Shown here in pieces: positions 26,008-34,835 of a stretch of 64,000 nucleotides of DNA. Every line of letters starts with the position of its first letter. Position 1 is the stretch's first letter. Origin of the DNA: G965230065 sp965230065 (GTDB lineage Bacteria; Bacteroidota; Bacteroidia; Cytophagales; Cyclobacteriaceae); NCBI GenBank assembly GCA_965230065.1, contig OZ245942.1, positions 2,604,001 through 2,668,000 on the forward strand. The letters are read 5' to 3'. A model generated the notes under the pieces. It worked only from the letters and a program-made list of their open reading frames with translations, made no database searches and was not told the DNA's origin. The translations under genes and the position numbers were made by a program.

Positions 26008-26739
26008 TTATGCGTCGCTACCAGCTTGCCCTCCACCTTGTGTCATACTCATCTTTCTTTTCAGCTCAGCCAGCTTTTCAGAGGTTTGTCCGGGACTGGT
26101 TTCCAGGGCTTTGTCAATTTCGTCATCCAAAGATTTGGATTCATTGGCAATTTGCCCGTACGACTCGGCCAGGGATTCTTCCACGGCTACTTTTTCTTTC
26201 ATCCGCTCCAGCATGGCCACCGTGCTGGAAGAGTCTATTTGTGTCATTTGTTTGTTGATATTTTTGGTAGCCGTACTCACCTTCATCCGGGCTTTCAGCG
26301 TACGCACTTCATTTTCCCACTGGCTGATATTGGACTTCAGTTTGTTGATGTTTACTTCCAGTTGCTGTACCGAAGTTTCATATTTTTCGTGCTCCTGTGT
26401 GAGCCGGGTTACATGGCCCTCGGCCTGTTCTTTTTTATTCAAAGCTTCGGTGGCCAGGCGGTCGGCTTCGGCAGCTTCCAGTTCGCCCGACTGCGCCTTT
26501 TTTAGCAACAGCATGGCTTTCTGTTCGTAATCTTTGGCTTGCTCCTTGTTGTTTTTTAGTTCATTTTTGGTACGGATAGCCATGGCTTTTACCTCGGCCA
26601 AAGCGTGCAGGCTTTTGTCCAAATCTACTTTCATATCGCGAATCCCCTGCTCGGTCATCTTGATTGGGTTTTCCAAATTATTAATGGTAGCATGTGCTTC
26701 CGACTGTCCTATTTTGAATAATCTACTGAAAATGTTCAT
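26008..26739 (-). CDS. PspA/IM30-family envelope-stress protein
   Basis: A 243-residue, almost entirely coiled-coil protein. The start 'MNIFSRLFKIGQSEAHATIN' contains the amphipathic helix and the 'R....A..NA..N..E.P' opening of PspA proteins, followed by heptad-rich helices through about residue 220 and a Gly-rich tail 'QGGGQAGSDA'. PspA/Vipp1 proteins are ESCRT-III relatives that polymerise on damaged inner membranes and restore proton tightness. The neighbouring YbjN-like gene upstream on the same strand and the divergent XRE regulator may form a stress unit. No PspF/PspB/PspC homologue is nearby. Confidence 0.9.
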   Translation of the reverse strand: MNIFSRLFKIGQSEAHATINNLENPIKMTEQGIRDMKVDLDKSLHALAEVKAMAIRTKNELKNNKEQAKDYEQKAMLLLKKAQSGELEAAEADRLATEALNKKEQAEGHVTRLTQEHEKYETSVQQLEVNINKLKSNISQWENEVRTLKARMKVSTATKNINKQMTQIDSSSTVAMLERMKEKVAVEESLAESYGQIANESKSLDDEIDKALETSPGQTSEKLAELKRKMSMTQGGGQAGSDA

Positions 26740-26785
26740 GATGAATTTAGTTTATTGTTTTTAGTTTTATGTTTAAAGTTTGCTA

Positions 26786-26845
26786 CTGGATGCTGGATAC
26801 TAGATGCTAGGTTGAGCCAGCATCCAGAAACTAGTATCCAGTGAC
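26786..26845. repeat. Intergenic hairpin (TGGATACTAG arms)
   Basis: TGGATACTAG (26794-26803) pairs with CTAGTATCCA (26831-26840); surrounding CTGGATGC/GCATCCAG words extend the structure. It separates the YbjN-like and pspA genes, so pspA may have its own promoter or be attenuated here. Confidence 0.5.
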
Positions 26846-26849
26846 CAGC

Positions 26850-27245
26850 CTACTGTTTACTAAACCGGATGATCTCCTCCGAATACTCGCTTAGCAAAAG
26901 GCCGAGGGAATTAAAAGATGCTTCCAGTTCGTTAAGGTCCAGGTTTTCAAGTTGAAGCGTATCCCGGAAGATGACTTTGGTGCCGGAATCGTCCAATACA
27001 AAAGCACCGTGTATGATGTCGCGGTTTTTTTGCAGCAGCTTTTCATACATGTCTACCGACTTGTGTTTTACTTCAAAAATGTACTGCTCCATAATCAGGA
27101 GCGGATCGGCACAGCCAATGACCATATCTTTAATACCCATCTCCTCATTTTCAATGACCAGCATGCCGTCTTCCTCGCTTTCCTGCACAATGGTGTAGTC
27201 CAGGGTTAGCAGATAATCCTTTACCTTAGCGAAAGAGTTGTTCAT
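26850..27245 (-). CDS. YbjN/Tir-chaperone-like small protein
   Basis: A 131-residue protein with the alternating helix-strand pattern of the type III secretion chaperone-like (CesT/YbjN) fold: 'AKVKDYLLTLDYTIVQESEE' then 'GMLVIENEEMGIKDMVIGCA' and a helical 'YEKLLQKNRDIIHGAFVLDD' with a final 'LEASFNSLGLLLSEYSEEII'. No secretion apparatus is present, and in this group the fold is thought to assist protein folding or membrane stress responses. It lies upstream of the pspA gene on the same strand with a hairpin between, and its start faces the XRE regulator across a 106-bp gap containing a candidate operator. Confidence 0.75.
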   Translation of the reverse strand: MNNSFAKVKDYLLTLDYTIVQESEEDGMLVIENEEMGIKDMVIGCADPLLIMEQYIFEVKHKSVDMYEKLLQKNRDIIHGAFVLDDSGTKVIFRDTLQLENLDLNELEASFNSLGLLLSEYSEEIIRFSKQ

Positions 27246-27299
27246 GGTGATGGTAGTTTTTCGTATTTTATTTCCTGAATAATTATTAATAACGTAATT

Positions 27300-27318
27300 T
27301 TACTAAAAATGTTAGTAA
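27300..27318. promoter_or_regulatory. Candidate operator between the divergent YbjN-like and XRE genes
   Basis: TTACTAA-AAATG-TTAGTAA is a perfect 7-bp inverted repeat with a 5-base spacer, 33 bp before the regulator start and 54 bp before the divergent gene start. The site's position fits autoregulation plus control of the ybjN-like/pspA side. Confidence 0.5.
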
Positions 27319-27351
27319 TGCTCAAATTTTTAGCAAAAAATATTTTATAAA

Positions 27352-28134
27352 ATGTCATACATTGGTAAAAATATCAGAAAAATAAGAACCGTGAAGAAGA
27401 TTTCACAGGCCGATTTTGCCGAAATGTTTGGCCTGGGCCGCCCAAGCGTTGGAGCGTATGAAGAAGGCCGGGCCGAACCCAAACTGGATACCATTATCAA
27501 AATGGCTCATCATTTTGGCTTATCCATAGATGTGCTGCTTACCAAAGAGCTGACAGTAAATGAGCTTTACAAATTTGATATTTTTAGCAAAGAGAAACTG
27601 GCAACTAAAAAAAAGAAAAGCGCAGTTGCTTTAGATAAAGACGATACACAGGCAGAAACGCCTTTGATAAAGAAAGATACATTTTTGGAATACATAGTTA
27701 ATTTACAAAATAAAGATTACATCAACGACCTGCCCAGCATCCAACTGCCCGGCACACAGCATAAAAAGTCGAGGGCTTTTGAGGTGCCTGACCAGGCGAT
27801 GGAATTCAATGAAAAAGGATTGCTGCCGGGTGATATACTTTCATGCACTCCGGCTGATTTGAAAAACCTAAAAAAATTACCGGTTGATGCAGTATATGTG
27901 CTGGTTACTGAAAAAGATATTCTTGTGCGCCGCTTCACAGGCAAACGTGCCGCGCTCGATTTCAAAGCTGATAACGTGGCTTATGATGTATTATCTATTC
28001 AACCAGGTGAAATTCTGGAACTATGGAAAGTAGAAGGGTTTTTCAGTACAGTGCTTAAGCCTCCTGCCCTTCTCGAAGAACGCGTAGCCTTATTGGAAAA
28101 GCAAATTAAAGAACTGTACGTGCAGTTGAAATAG
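27352..28134 (+). CDS. XRE-family transcriptional regulator with S24-like C-terminal domain
   Basis: A 260-residue regulator. Residues 4-62 are a Cro/CI helix-turn-helix ('ISQADFAEMFGLGRPSVGAY' includes the recognition helix). Residues about 150-235 look like the LexA/CI S24 fold: 'RAFEVPDQAMEFNEKGLLPG' 'DILSC', then 'VYVLVTEKDILVRRF'. In active peptidases these positions read GDSM (Ser) and a Lys in 'xVKR'; here they are PDQAM and VRRF, so the catalytic Ser-Lys pair is missing. The domain is therefore more likely a dimerisation or ligand-sensing module than a self-cleaving switch. A palindromic operator lies upstream. A C-terminal short coiled coil (ALLEKQIKELYVQLK) follows. Confidence 0.85.
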   Translation: MSYIGKNIRKIRTVKKISQADFAEMFGLGRPSVGAYEEGRAEPKLDTIIKMAHHFGLSIDVLLTKELTVNELYKFDIFSKEKLATKKKKSAVALDKDDTQAETPLIKKDTFLEYIVNLQNKDYINDLPSIQLPGTQHKKSRAFEVPDQAMEFNEKGLLPGDILSCTPADLKNLKKLPVDAVYVLVTEKDILVRRFTGKRAALDFKADNVAYDVLSIQPGEILELWKVEGFFSTVLKPPALLEERVALLEKQIKELYVQLK

Positions 28135-28143
28135 AACATCATT

Positions 28144-28806
28144 TTACCAATCAATAGGTTCTTTTCCCTGCCCTTTCAAATATTCATTGGCTTTGATGAA
28201 ATGCCCATTGCCAAAAAAGCCCCTGTCGGCCGAAAAAGGGGAAGGGTGGGGTGACTTCAGTACCAAATGTTTAGCACTATCGATGATCTCGCCCTTTTTC
28301 TGGGCATAAGCTCCCCACAACATAAACACTACCTCTGATTTTTGGTCAGAAATTTTACGAATGACAGCATCGGTAAACTCTTCCCACCCTTTCTTTTGAT
28401 GAGAACCTGCATTGCGGGCTTGCACCGTGAGCGTGGCGTTGAGCAATAATACGCCTTGTTCGGCCCATCTTTCCAGGTTGCCTGAGGGCGGTATTTCTTT
28501 TCCCAGCTCATTTTGAATTTCTTTAAAAATATTGACCAGCGAAGGTGGCATCCGAACGCCATCACGCACCGAAAAGGCCAGCCCGTTGGCCTGGCCCGGA
28601 CCGTGGTAGGGGTCTTGCCCTAAAATTACTACTTTAACATCATCAAAGCTGCATGCATCAAATGCCCGGAAAATTTCTTTGCCCGGGGGGTAAACGGTGT
28701 GATTTTTATATTCTGATTTTACAAATTCTACCAAATTTAGGAAATAGGGCTTACTGAATTCTGCGGAGAGTTGTTCTTTCCAGGAAGGGGCAATTTTTAC
28801 ATCCAT
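28144..28806 (-). CDS. ung: Uracil-DNA glycosylase, family 1
   Basis: Ung removes uracil from DNA, the first step of base-excision repair. The 220 residues include motif A 'VVILGQDPYHGPGQANGLAF' with the catalytic Asp in GQDPYHG, 'GVLLLNATLTV' with the uracil-contacting Asn, and 'HPSPFSADRGFFGNGHF' with the catalytic His. The length and motif spacing are normal. It converges with the XRE regulator, 9 bp separating the two stop codons, so no dedicated terminator fits between them. Confidence 0.96.
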   Translation of the reverse strand: MDVKIAPSWKEQLSAEFSKPYFLNLVEFVKSEYKNHTVYPPGKEIFRAFDACSFDDVKVVILGQDPYHGPGQANGLAFSVRDGVRMPPSLVNIFKEIQNELGKEIPPSGNLERWAEQGVLLLNATLTVQARNAGSHQKKGWEEFTDAVIRKISDQKSEVVFMLWGAYAQKKGEIIDSAKHLVLKSPHPSPFSADRGFFGNGHFIKANEYLKGQGKEPIDW

Positions 28807-28881
28807 GCATTAAATGTTTAAAATTCAAAGAAATTATCTATATTTCCGGTAATTATTTTGCTGCTTACTAATTCGTTTTTG

Positions 28882-28897
28882 ACTTGGCAGGCCAAGT
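28882..28897. repeat. Short inverted repeat upstream of apaG
   Basis: ACTTGGC-AG-GCCAAGT lies between the divergent ung and apaG genes. It could be an operator; nothing further supports it. Confidence 0.3.
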
Positions 28898-28970
28898 TGT
28901 AAAAGATCGGCTAAACTTAAAACTAATATATCAATTTAATCGTTTCTTATAAAAGTCAGCCCGATGTAAT

Positions 28971-29357
28971 ATGGTTACTGAAATCACCCAAGGAGTAAAA
29001 GTAAGTGTAGAAACTGAGTATCAGCCTGAGTATTCCAGCCCCGGCCAGTTTCATTTTGTCTTTACCTACCACATTACAATAGAAAACAATAGCCCGTCTA
29101 CCGTTAAGTTGCTCCGCAGGCATTGGCATATTTACGATGCTTCATACCGTACCAGAGAGGTAGATGGTGAAGGAGTGGTGGGCCAGCAGCCTGTGTTAGA
29201 ACCCGGGGAGGTGCATCAGTATGTTTCGGGTTGTAACCTTAAATCGGGCATTGGAAAAATGTACGGTACTTACCTGATGGAACGTGTGGCCGACGGAAAA
29301 AAAATAGAAGTGGTTATTCCTGAGTTTATGCTGGAAGTTCCTAACAGGTTTAATTGA
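28971..29357 (+). CDS. apaG: ApaG-family protein (DUF525)
   Basis: A 128-residue fibronectin-III-like protein of normal ApaG length: 'VSVETEYQPEYSSPGQFHFV', 'YHITIENNSPSTVKLLRRHW', 'DGEGVVGQQPVLEPGEVHQY' and 'SGCNLKSGIGKMYGTYLMER' are the standard blocks. ApaG is linked to Co2+/Mg2+ homeostasis in enterobacteria, but its biochemical role is uncertain and some relatives bind nucleotides. Its stop (TGA) overlaps the TTG start of the following methyltransferase by 4 bp, so these two are translationally coupled. Confidence 0.92.
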   Translation: MVTEITQGVKVSVETEYQPEYSSPGQFHFVFTYHITIENNSPSTVKLLRRHWHIYDASYRTREVDGEGVVGQQPVLEPGEVHQYVSGCNLKSGIGKMYGTYLMERVADGKKIEVVIPEFMLEVPNRFN

Positions 29358-30187
29358 TATTTCATCATTTTTCTGCCAAACCTACTGCATTCGTTTTGTT
29401 TCCACAGCACTTTTTCCCTGCATTTCGTTATCTGCATTATTGGCTTCATGCCATAGATGAGCACTCGCTACACTCCCCTTTTGTTTTTAATTTTTATACC
29501 CAAATTGTAAAACCTGACAAACAACTTCCTGTTTTCAGGGAAATAGAAACTTACAGAAAGGAAAAGTTAATTGATAACCATATTGTAAAAGTTTCTGATT
29601 TGGGCGCTTCTTCTGCTGTGCAAAGCGGGATTACCCGAAAAGTAGGCAGCATTGCCCGTCATAGTTTGAGTACAGCAAAGTTTTCCCGCTTTTTGTTCAG
29701 GTTAGCCAGTCATTTGCAACCCGCTACCATCATAGAACTCGGTACTTCGCTGGGTATCAACACGTTGTACCTCTCTGCCTACCACACTGCATGCAGGGTA
29801 GTTACTTTTGAAGGGTGTAATGCATCCATTGCACAAGCGCAATCTTTGTTTTCAAGATGGGGAAAAAATAATATTGACCTTGTTTCGGGTAATATTGATA
29901 ATACCTTGCCCGAATATCTGTCTCAAAATATTACTATAGATATGGCTTATATAGATGCCAATCATCGGTATACACCTACATTAAATTATTTTAATGAATT
30001 ACTGGGGCACATTACACCTGAAAGTGTATTGGTGCTGGACGATATCCACTGGTCATGCGAAATGGAAAATGCCTGGCAGCAAATCAAGCAACATGAAAGT
30101 GTAACGCTTACGATAGACCTTTTTGATGCAGGACTTGTATTTTTCAAGCCAATGTATACCAAGCAGCATTACATACTTTCATATTAA
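29354..30187 (+). CDS. Class I SAM-dependent methyltransferase
   Basis: A 277-residue protein with a Rossmann methyltransferase core: 'TIIELGTSLGINTLYLS' (motif I), 'VVTFEGCNASIAQAQSLF' (motif II, acidic E) and 'IDMAYIDANHRYTPTLNYFN' (motif IV with D), as in O-methyltransferase-type families. The N-terminal part 'HYWLHAIDEHSLHSPFVFNF' is characteristic of a Bacteroidota-specific group. The substrate is unknown. The start is a TTG that overlaps the apaG stop (TTGA); no ATG occurs near the conserved N-terminus, so the TTG is well supported. Confidence 0.85.
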   Translation: MIFHHFSAKPTAFVLFPQHFFPAFRYLHYWLHAIDEHSLHSPFVFNFYTQIVKPDKQLPVFREIETYRKEKLIDNHIVKVSDLGASSAVQSGITRKVGSIARHSLSTAKFSRFLFRLASHLQPATIIELGTSLGINTLYLSAYHTACRVVTFEGCNASIAQAQSLFSRWGKNNIDLVSGNIDNTLPEYLSQNITIDMAYIDANHRYTPTLNYFNELLGHITPESVLVLDDIHWSCEMENAWQQIKQHESVTLTIDLFDAGLVFFKPMYTKQHYILSY

Positions 30188-30328
30188 GTTCATATTGTTC
30201 AATTTTTTCGTAAGATGTTTTGCGGATGCATAATCGTCAAATGCTTAAATTTTAAAGATTTAATGTGAGTTTTGCGAAAAAAATCTAATTTTACAACATT
30301 GGGAAATTACAAAATCCATCTATAAACT

Positions 30329-31261
30329 ATGTCAGAATTCGAAAAAGACACACAGCCTAAAAACATCCTTGATAACAAGAAGTTCTTAATTGGCATAATT
30401 GTGCTATTATTGGTGCTTAATGGTGTCACCTTATTTCTTTTCTTACAGAACCGACAAGCCCTGGGAACAGAACTAAAAGCCAGTAATACAGAGCTCGAAG
30501 AAACCCGGAATAAACTGGAGTCTGTCAGTAATGAATTGGACCTGAAAATTGAGGAAATTCAAAAGCTGGGGGGAGATGTAGATACATTGCGCCAGATCAG
30601 AGAGGCATTGGAACTGGAAAAAGAACAATTATTAGATGCCCGCGGTGTAGATCAACGCCGCATTGCCCAGATCAATGCGAGGGTAGAAGGCTATCGTGAA
30701 CTGCTCCTAAAAAAAGATGAAGAAATTGCCCATTTGCAGTCGCTCAATGATGAACTGATGGACCAAAACACTTCCCTGAAACAAGAAAAACAGCAACTAA
30801 ACCAATCGCTAAGCCAGGTGGAACGGCAATCAGAGGAGTTAAAAGAAACCGTAGAGGTTGCCTCTCGCCTGAAAGCAGAAAATATTCAGGTTGTGGGGCT
30901 GAATGCGCGTGATAGGGGTAAAGAACGCGATCAGTACAGGAATAATCAGATAGAAAAGTTACAGGTACAGTTTAATATTGCCAAAAATGATGTAGCACCT
31001 ATCGGAGGGAGAGATATTATGATGCGCGTAATTGACCCTGCCGGTGAGGTGATTTTTGATGTTGCCAAAGGTTCAGGTACCTTTATGATCGATGGCAAAG
31101 AAGAGTTTTTTACTTCCAGGCATGAAATTTTGTTCGATAATACCATGCAAGAAATCTCGTTTTTATACGAAAAAGGAAGCGATTACACTGAAGGAAAACA
31201 TAAAATCGAGATATATGCAGATGATTATGTGATCGGTACAGCCGATTTCGTTATTAAATAA
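30329..31261 (+). CDS. Membrane-anchored coiled-coil protein
   Basis: A 310-residue protein with one transmembrane helix at about residues 20-42 ('FLIGIIVLLLVLNGVTLFLF'), then a continuous coiled coil to about 195, and a beta-rich C-terminal domain of ~110 residues ('VAPIGGRDIMMRVIDPAGEV' ... 'HKIEIYADDYVIGTADFVIK') that resembles an immunoglobulin-like fold. I do not recognise a named family. The shape suggests an inner-membrane protein projecting a long rod into the periplasm. It precedes the GDPD gene by 36 bp on the same strand and may share its transcript. Confidence 0.75.
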   Translation: MSEFEKDTQPKNILDNKKFLIGIIVLLLVLNGVTLFLFLQNRQALGTELKASNTELEETRNKLESVSNELDLKIEEIQKLGGDVDTLRQIREALELEKEQLLDARGVDQRRIAQINARVEGYRELLLKKDEEIAHLQSLNDELMDQNTSLKQEKQQLNQSLSQVERQSEELKETVEVASRLKAENIQVVGLNARDRGKERDQYRNNQIEKLQVQFNIAKNDVAPIGGRDIMMRVIDPAGEVIFDVAKGSGTFMIDGKEEFFTSRHEILFDNTMQEISFLYEKGSDYTEGKHKIEIYADDYVIGTADFVIK

Positions 31262-31297
31262 ACAAGTATGCATCACAAGATTATTTGTTTCAATTAA

Positions 31298-32209
31298 ATG
31301 AAGCAATCAGGCTATCTTTCTTTGTTGATTGTTTTACTGGGTTGTGCTACCCCTACCCGGCCGGAAATTGGCTTGCAGAAAGCCAATCTGAATGTTGACA
31401 TACAAGGACATAGGGGATGCCGGGGCCTCATGCCCGAAAACACGATACCTGCTTTTCTTAAAGCTTTGGAAATTGGTGTTACTACCCTGGAAATGGATGT
31501 AGTCATCACCCGGGACCAGCAAGTGTTGGTTTCTCATGAACCGTTCCTTTCCCACAAAATCTGTTTTGGCCCTGATGGAGAAGAAATTACCGAAGAAGAG
31601 GAAAAAGGTTACAATCTGTATGAAATGACATATGAAGAAATCAGCCGGTGTGATTGTGGTTCAAAAGAGCTGATGGGGTTTCCTAATCAAAAAAAGATGG
31701 TAGTTGCGAAACCTTTGCTAACGGATGTTATCGACTCAGTTGAGTTTTATCTCCGTAAACATGCACTGCCTCCTGTCCATTTTAATATTGAGACTAAATC
31801 TTTGCCAGAAGGAGATAATGTTTTTCATCCCGAGCCCCGCGCATTTGTAGATTTACTGATGGGCGTTTTGGAAGAAAAAAGCATTGAGGAGAGGGCTATT
31901 ATTCAATCTTTTGACATGCGTACATTGCAATATGCAAAAGAAGCTTATCCTGATATAAAACTTGCCCTGTTAATTGCAAACAAGGACCAACCCCGGAAAA
32001 ATATAGAAAAGCTGGGGTTTACGCCAGACATTTACAGTCCGTATTACCTGTTGGTGAACGAAAAACTTTTAACCTATGCAGATGGACAAAACATGCGGGT
32101 GATTCCCTGGACTGTGAATGAGCCTGAAGAAATTAAAAGGATTTTGTCGATGGGGGTAGACGGTATCATTACAGACTACCCTGATCGGGCCTTGTCAATT
32201 ATACAGTAA
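31298..32209 (+). CDS. Glycerophosphodiester phosphodiesterase lipoprotein
   Basis: Hydrolyses glycerophosphodiesters to glycerol-3-phosphate and an alcohol. The 303 residues start with a leader ending in the lipobox 'VLLGC' (C16), so the enzyme is probably periplasmic and membrane-tethered. The GDPD motifs are 'DIQGHRGCRGLMPENTIPAF' (HRG...PEN), 'LEMDVVITRDQQVLVSHEP' with the metal-binding E/D and the second catalytic H, and 'VIPWTVNEPEEIKRILSMGV' + 'DGIITDYPD' at the end. There are four cysteines between the HEP motif and residue ~120, an insert seen in Bacteroidota versions. Confidence 0.92.
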   Translation: MKQSGYLSLLIVLLGCATPTRPEIGLQKANLNVDIQGHRGCRGLMPENTIPAFLKALEIGVTTLEMDVVITRDQQVLVSHEPFLSHKICFGPDGEEITEEEEKGYNLYEMTYEEISRCDCGSKELMGFPNQKKMVVAKPLLTDVIDSVEFYLRKHALPPVHFNIETKSLPEGDNVFHPEPRAFVDLLMGVLEEKSIEERAIIQSFDMRTLQYAKEAYPDIKLALLIANKDQPRKNIEKLGFTPDIYSPYYLLVNEKLLTYADGQNMRVIPWTVNEPEEIKRILSMGVDGIITDYPDRALSIIQ

Positions 32210-32225
32210 ATACAGTAGAGAATAC

Positions 32226-32792
32226 TTACCGTCCTTTTTTCTCAACCATAAAGCCTTCGGCAAATACGCGGTATTGGTCAAAGATAGAACGCACAGCCCC
32301 TTGCAGGTACCGCTTGTCGTTGAAATACTGGTTGCCAAATACGCCGGACGCATATCCCTGCCAAATTGACTTTTTGCGTTCCCTGTCATAAAACAACACC
32401 AGCAAAGTGCCTTGCCGGAGGTTGTATTTTACAGGATCCATCTCTTTGTCAATACTTTCTTCATATTCTATGAAAAGCTCAAGTTCGGGCTGGTTATACC
32501 CGGTAAAGTTGAGGCTATCGTAGAAAATCTTGTAAGAAAGCAGTAGGCGGGGATTGTTGGATGAAAGCTGGTATCCTTGTAATTCCATCCGTGCACGAAT
32601 CGCATCCTCTATAATTTGATTTTGCAGGCTGGAATCTTCGCCAGAGCTTTTGGTATCCAGAAAGTTGAACGTTTTGTATTTCCTGAAATCCCCGTAATAA
32701 CTGTAATCTGACTCTACGGGAAACTCTTTGTAACCAAAACAACCGACTAAGAAAATTAGCCCCAGGAGAGAAAGGGAAAGAAATCTTTTCAT
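32226..32792 (-). CDS. DUF4136-family lipoprotein
   Basis: A 188-residue protein with a leader ending in the lipobox 'IFLVGC' (C18). The following 'DYSYYGDFRKYKTFNFLD' then 'NQIIEDAIRARMELQGYQLS' + 'NPRLLLSYKIFY', and the final 'AVRSIFDQYRVFAEG' define DUF4136, a periplasmic domain of unknown function. Such lipoproteins are common in Bacteroidota envelopes. It converges with the GDPD gene (16 bp between stops). Confidence 0.85.
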   Translation of the reverse strand: MKRFLSLSLLGLIFLVGCFGYKEFPVESDYSYYGDFRKYKTFNFLDTKSSGEDSSLQNQIIEDAIRARMELQGYQLSSNNPRLLLSYKIFYDSLNFTGYNQPELELFIEYEESIDKEMDPVKYNLRQGTLLVLFYDRERKKSIWQGYASGVFGNQYFNDKRYLQGAVRSIFDQYRVFAEGFMVEKKGR

Positions 32793-32937
32793 AAGCTATA
32801 CAGGCTAGAATTGTATAATAAGAAAATAAATATAATGATATTTTAGGTTTTAGCTAAGGATGAAGTGTTAATTTTTTCAAGAAAACTTCATTTTCTCCTT
32901 TTGTTTTATAACAAATAACCTTTCAAATCGTTTTCAG

Positions 32938-32959
32938 AAAGCCAAAATATTTTGGCTTT
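32938..32959. promoter_or_regulatory. Perfect 22-bp palindrome upstream of the DUF4136 gene
   Basis: AAAGCCAAAAT is followed directly by its reverse complement. It lies 146 bp before the DUF4136 start and 79 bp after the symporter stop, so it may be an operator or the symporter terminator. A related site, GCCAAACTATTTTGGC, is at 35279-35294 just before the Usp start. Confidence 0.5.
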
Positions 32960-33037
32960 GCGTTGCAATCTCAATAGATAACTCAAGCTTATCTGTCTGA
33001 TTTACGACAATTCTGGTATCACCGGATTTGATAAAGC

Positions 33038-34726
33038 CTAAACATTAATTTTTTCGGCATCTGCTTTGGGATATCGGATTCTCTCTACCAAATCCTGTAC
33101 GTCATCAGGCGGGGGCGGAGAAAACCTGGAAACTGCCAGGGCTACTGCAAAATTGATGAGCATGCCCAGCGTACCAATGCCTTCGGGCGAAATACCAAAC
33201 CACCAGTGGGTAGCATCGTTGGTTTCCGGACTAATAAATTTAAAATAAATAATGTAAGCTGCTGTAAAGGTGATGCCACTCACCATACCTGCAATAGCGC
33301 CCTGCTTGTTCATGCGCTTGCTGAAGATTCCCAGAATAATGGCAGGAAAAAACGAAGAGGCAGCCAGCCCGAAAGCCAGCGCCACCACCTGCGCCACAAA
33401 ACCGGGCGGGTTGATGCCGAAGTATCCGGCAATGATGACGGCCACAGCGGCTGCAATGCGTGCAGCGATGAGCTCGCCTTTGTCAGAAATATCAGGGATA
33501 TACTGTTTCTTGAGTAAATCGTGGGAGATGGCAGTGGAAATTACCAGCAACAACCCGGCGGCTGTAGAAAGGGCTGCTGCCAAACCGCCTGCTGCCACCA
33601 GGGCAATTACCCAGTTAGGCAGTTGGGCAATTTCTGGGTTGGCCAGCACCATAATATCCCGGTCTATGGTAAGTTCATTGGTGGTTTCATTGCCGGTATA
33701 TTGTATGTTCCCATCATTGTTCTTGTCCTCAAATGAGATAAGCCCCGTTTGCTCCCAGGTGTTAAACCATCCGGGAAGGTTGTCATAATCAGCATTATTT
33801 ACTGTTTCTATCAGGTTTACGCGTGAAAACACGGCTACTGCCGGAGCTGTAGTGTACAAAATAGCAATAAAAAGTAAGGCATAACCGGCTGAAATCCGTG
33901 CATCCTTTACTTTAGGCACTGTAAAAAAACGAACAATTACATGCGGCAGGCCTGCCGTGCCCACCATCAGTGATGCCGTGATGAAAAACACATCAATGAC
34001 AGGTTTGCTACCTTCGGTGTAAATATGAAAGCCAAGCTCCTGGTGCAAGCCATCCAGTTTGTCCAACAAATAGGAGCCATCTGCTACCGTACCGCCAAAC
34101 CCTAACTGCGGAATAGGATTATCTGTGATAAGGATAGAAATAAAAATGGCAGGCACCATATAAGCAAAGATGAGCACACAATATTGGGCTACCTGGGTGT
34201 AAGTAATACCCTTCATGCCACCAAGTACGGCGTATATGAAAACAATCAGCATACCGATGAGGACGCCGGTTTCCACTTCAGTTTCCAGAAAACGGGAAAA
34301 TACCACACCTACGCCCCGCATTTGCCCGGCCACGTAAGTGAAGGAAACAAAAATAGCACAAAAAACAGCCACTGTACGGGCCGTGTTAGAGTAATACCGA
34401 TCGCCTACAAAATCAGGCACAGTGAACTTTCCGAATTTACGAAGGTAAGGGGCAAGCAAAAGTGCCAGCAACACATAACCTCCTGTCCATCCCATCAGAT
34501 ACACTGAGGCGTCGTACCCACTGAAAGCAATGAGCCCGGCCATTGAAATAAAAGAAGCTGCAGACATCCAGTCTGCTGCCGTAGCCATGCCATTGGCTAA
34601 AGGATGCACGCCTCCCCCTGCTACATAAAAATCTTTGGTAGAACCGGCCCTTGACCAAAAAGCAATGCCAATGTATAAGGCAAAGCTCAGCCCCACTACC
34701 AGGTAAATCATTAATTGCAAATCCAT
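33038..34726 (-). CDS. Sodium:solute symporter, cation/acetate (ActP) type
   Basis: A 562-residue membrane protein with about 13 helices of the SSS family. The start 'YLVVGLSFALYIGIAFWSRA' is followed by 'GSTKDFYVAGGGVHPLANGM' + 'ATAADWMSAASFISMAGLI', the hallmark of acetate/monocarboxylate transporters, and 'FVSFTYVAGQMRGVGVVFSR'. It would import acetate or a related short-chain acid with Na+. Downstream of a DUF4212 gene on the same strand, its usual small partner. The extracellular loop around 'NADYDNLPGWFNTWEQTGLI' is longer than in E. coli ActP, as commonly found in the DUF4212-linked type. Confidence 0.92.
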   Translation of the reverse strand: MDLQLMIYLVVGLSFALYIGIAFWSRAGSTKDFYVAGGGVHPLANGMATAADWMSAASFISMAGLIAFSGYDASVYLMGWTGGYVLLALLLAPYLRKFGKFTVPDFVGDRYYSNTARTVAVFCAIFVSFTYVAGQMRGVGVVFSRFLETEVETGVLIGMLIVFIYAVLGGMKGITYTQVAQYCVLIFAYMVPAIFISILITDNPIPQLGFGGTVADGSYLLDKLDGLHQELGFHIYTEGSKPVIDVFFITASLMVGTAGLPHVIVRFFTVPKVKDARISAGYALLFIAILYTTAPAVAVFSRVNLIETVNNADYDNLPGWFNTWEQTGLISFEDKNNDGNIQYTGNETTNELTIDRDIMVLANPEIAQLPNWVIALVAAGGLAAALSTAAGLLLVISTAISHDLLKKQYIPDISDKGELIAARIAAAVAVIIAGYFGINPPGFVAQVVALAFGLAASSFFPAIILGIFSKRMNKQGAIAGMVSGITFTAAYIIYFKFISPETNDATHWWFGISPEGIGTLGMLINFAVALAVSRFSPPPPDDVQDLVERIRYPKADAEKINV

Positions 34727-34766
34727 ACTATGTTAGTAGTTTAGGTTGTTGGTTAGTATAAAAACT

Positions 34767-34827
34767 AATAGCTATTAGCTGCAAGCCACAAGCTTTTTTT
34801 GCTTGTAGCTTGTGGCTAGAAGCTATT
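34767..34827. repeat. REP-like hairpin, second copy
   Basis: AATAGCT..AGC..CAAGCCACAAGC and its near-complement GCTTGTAGCTTGTGGCT..AAGCTATT flank a T-run loop. It lies between the DUF4212 gene and the symporter gene, so it may tune relative expression inside that two-gene operon. Confidence 0.6.
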
Positions 34828-34835
34828 GGCTTATC

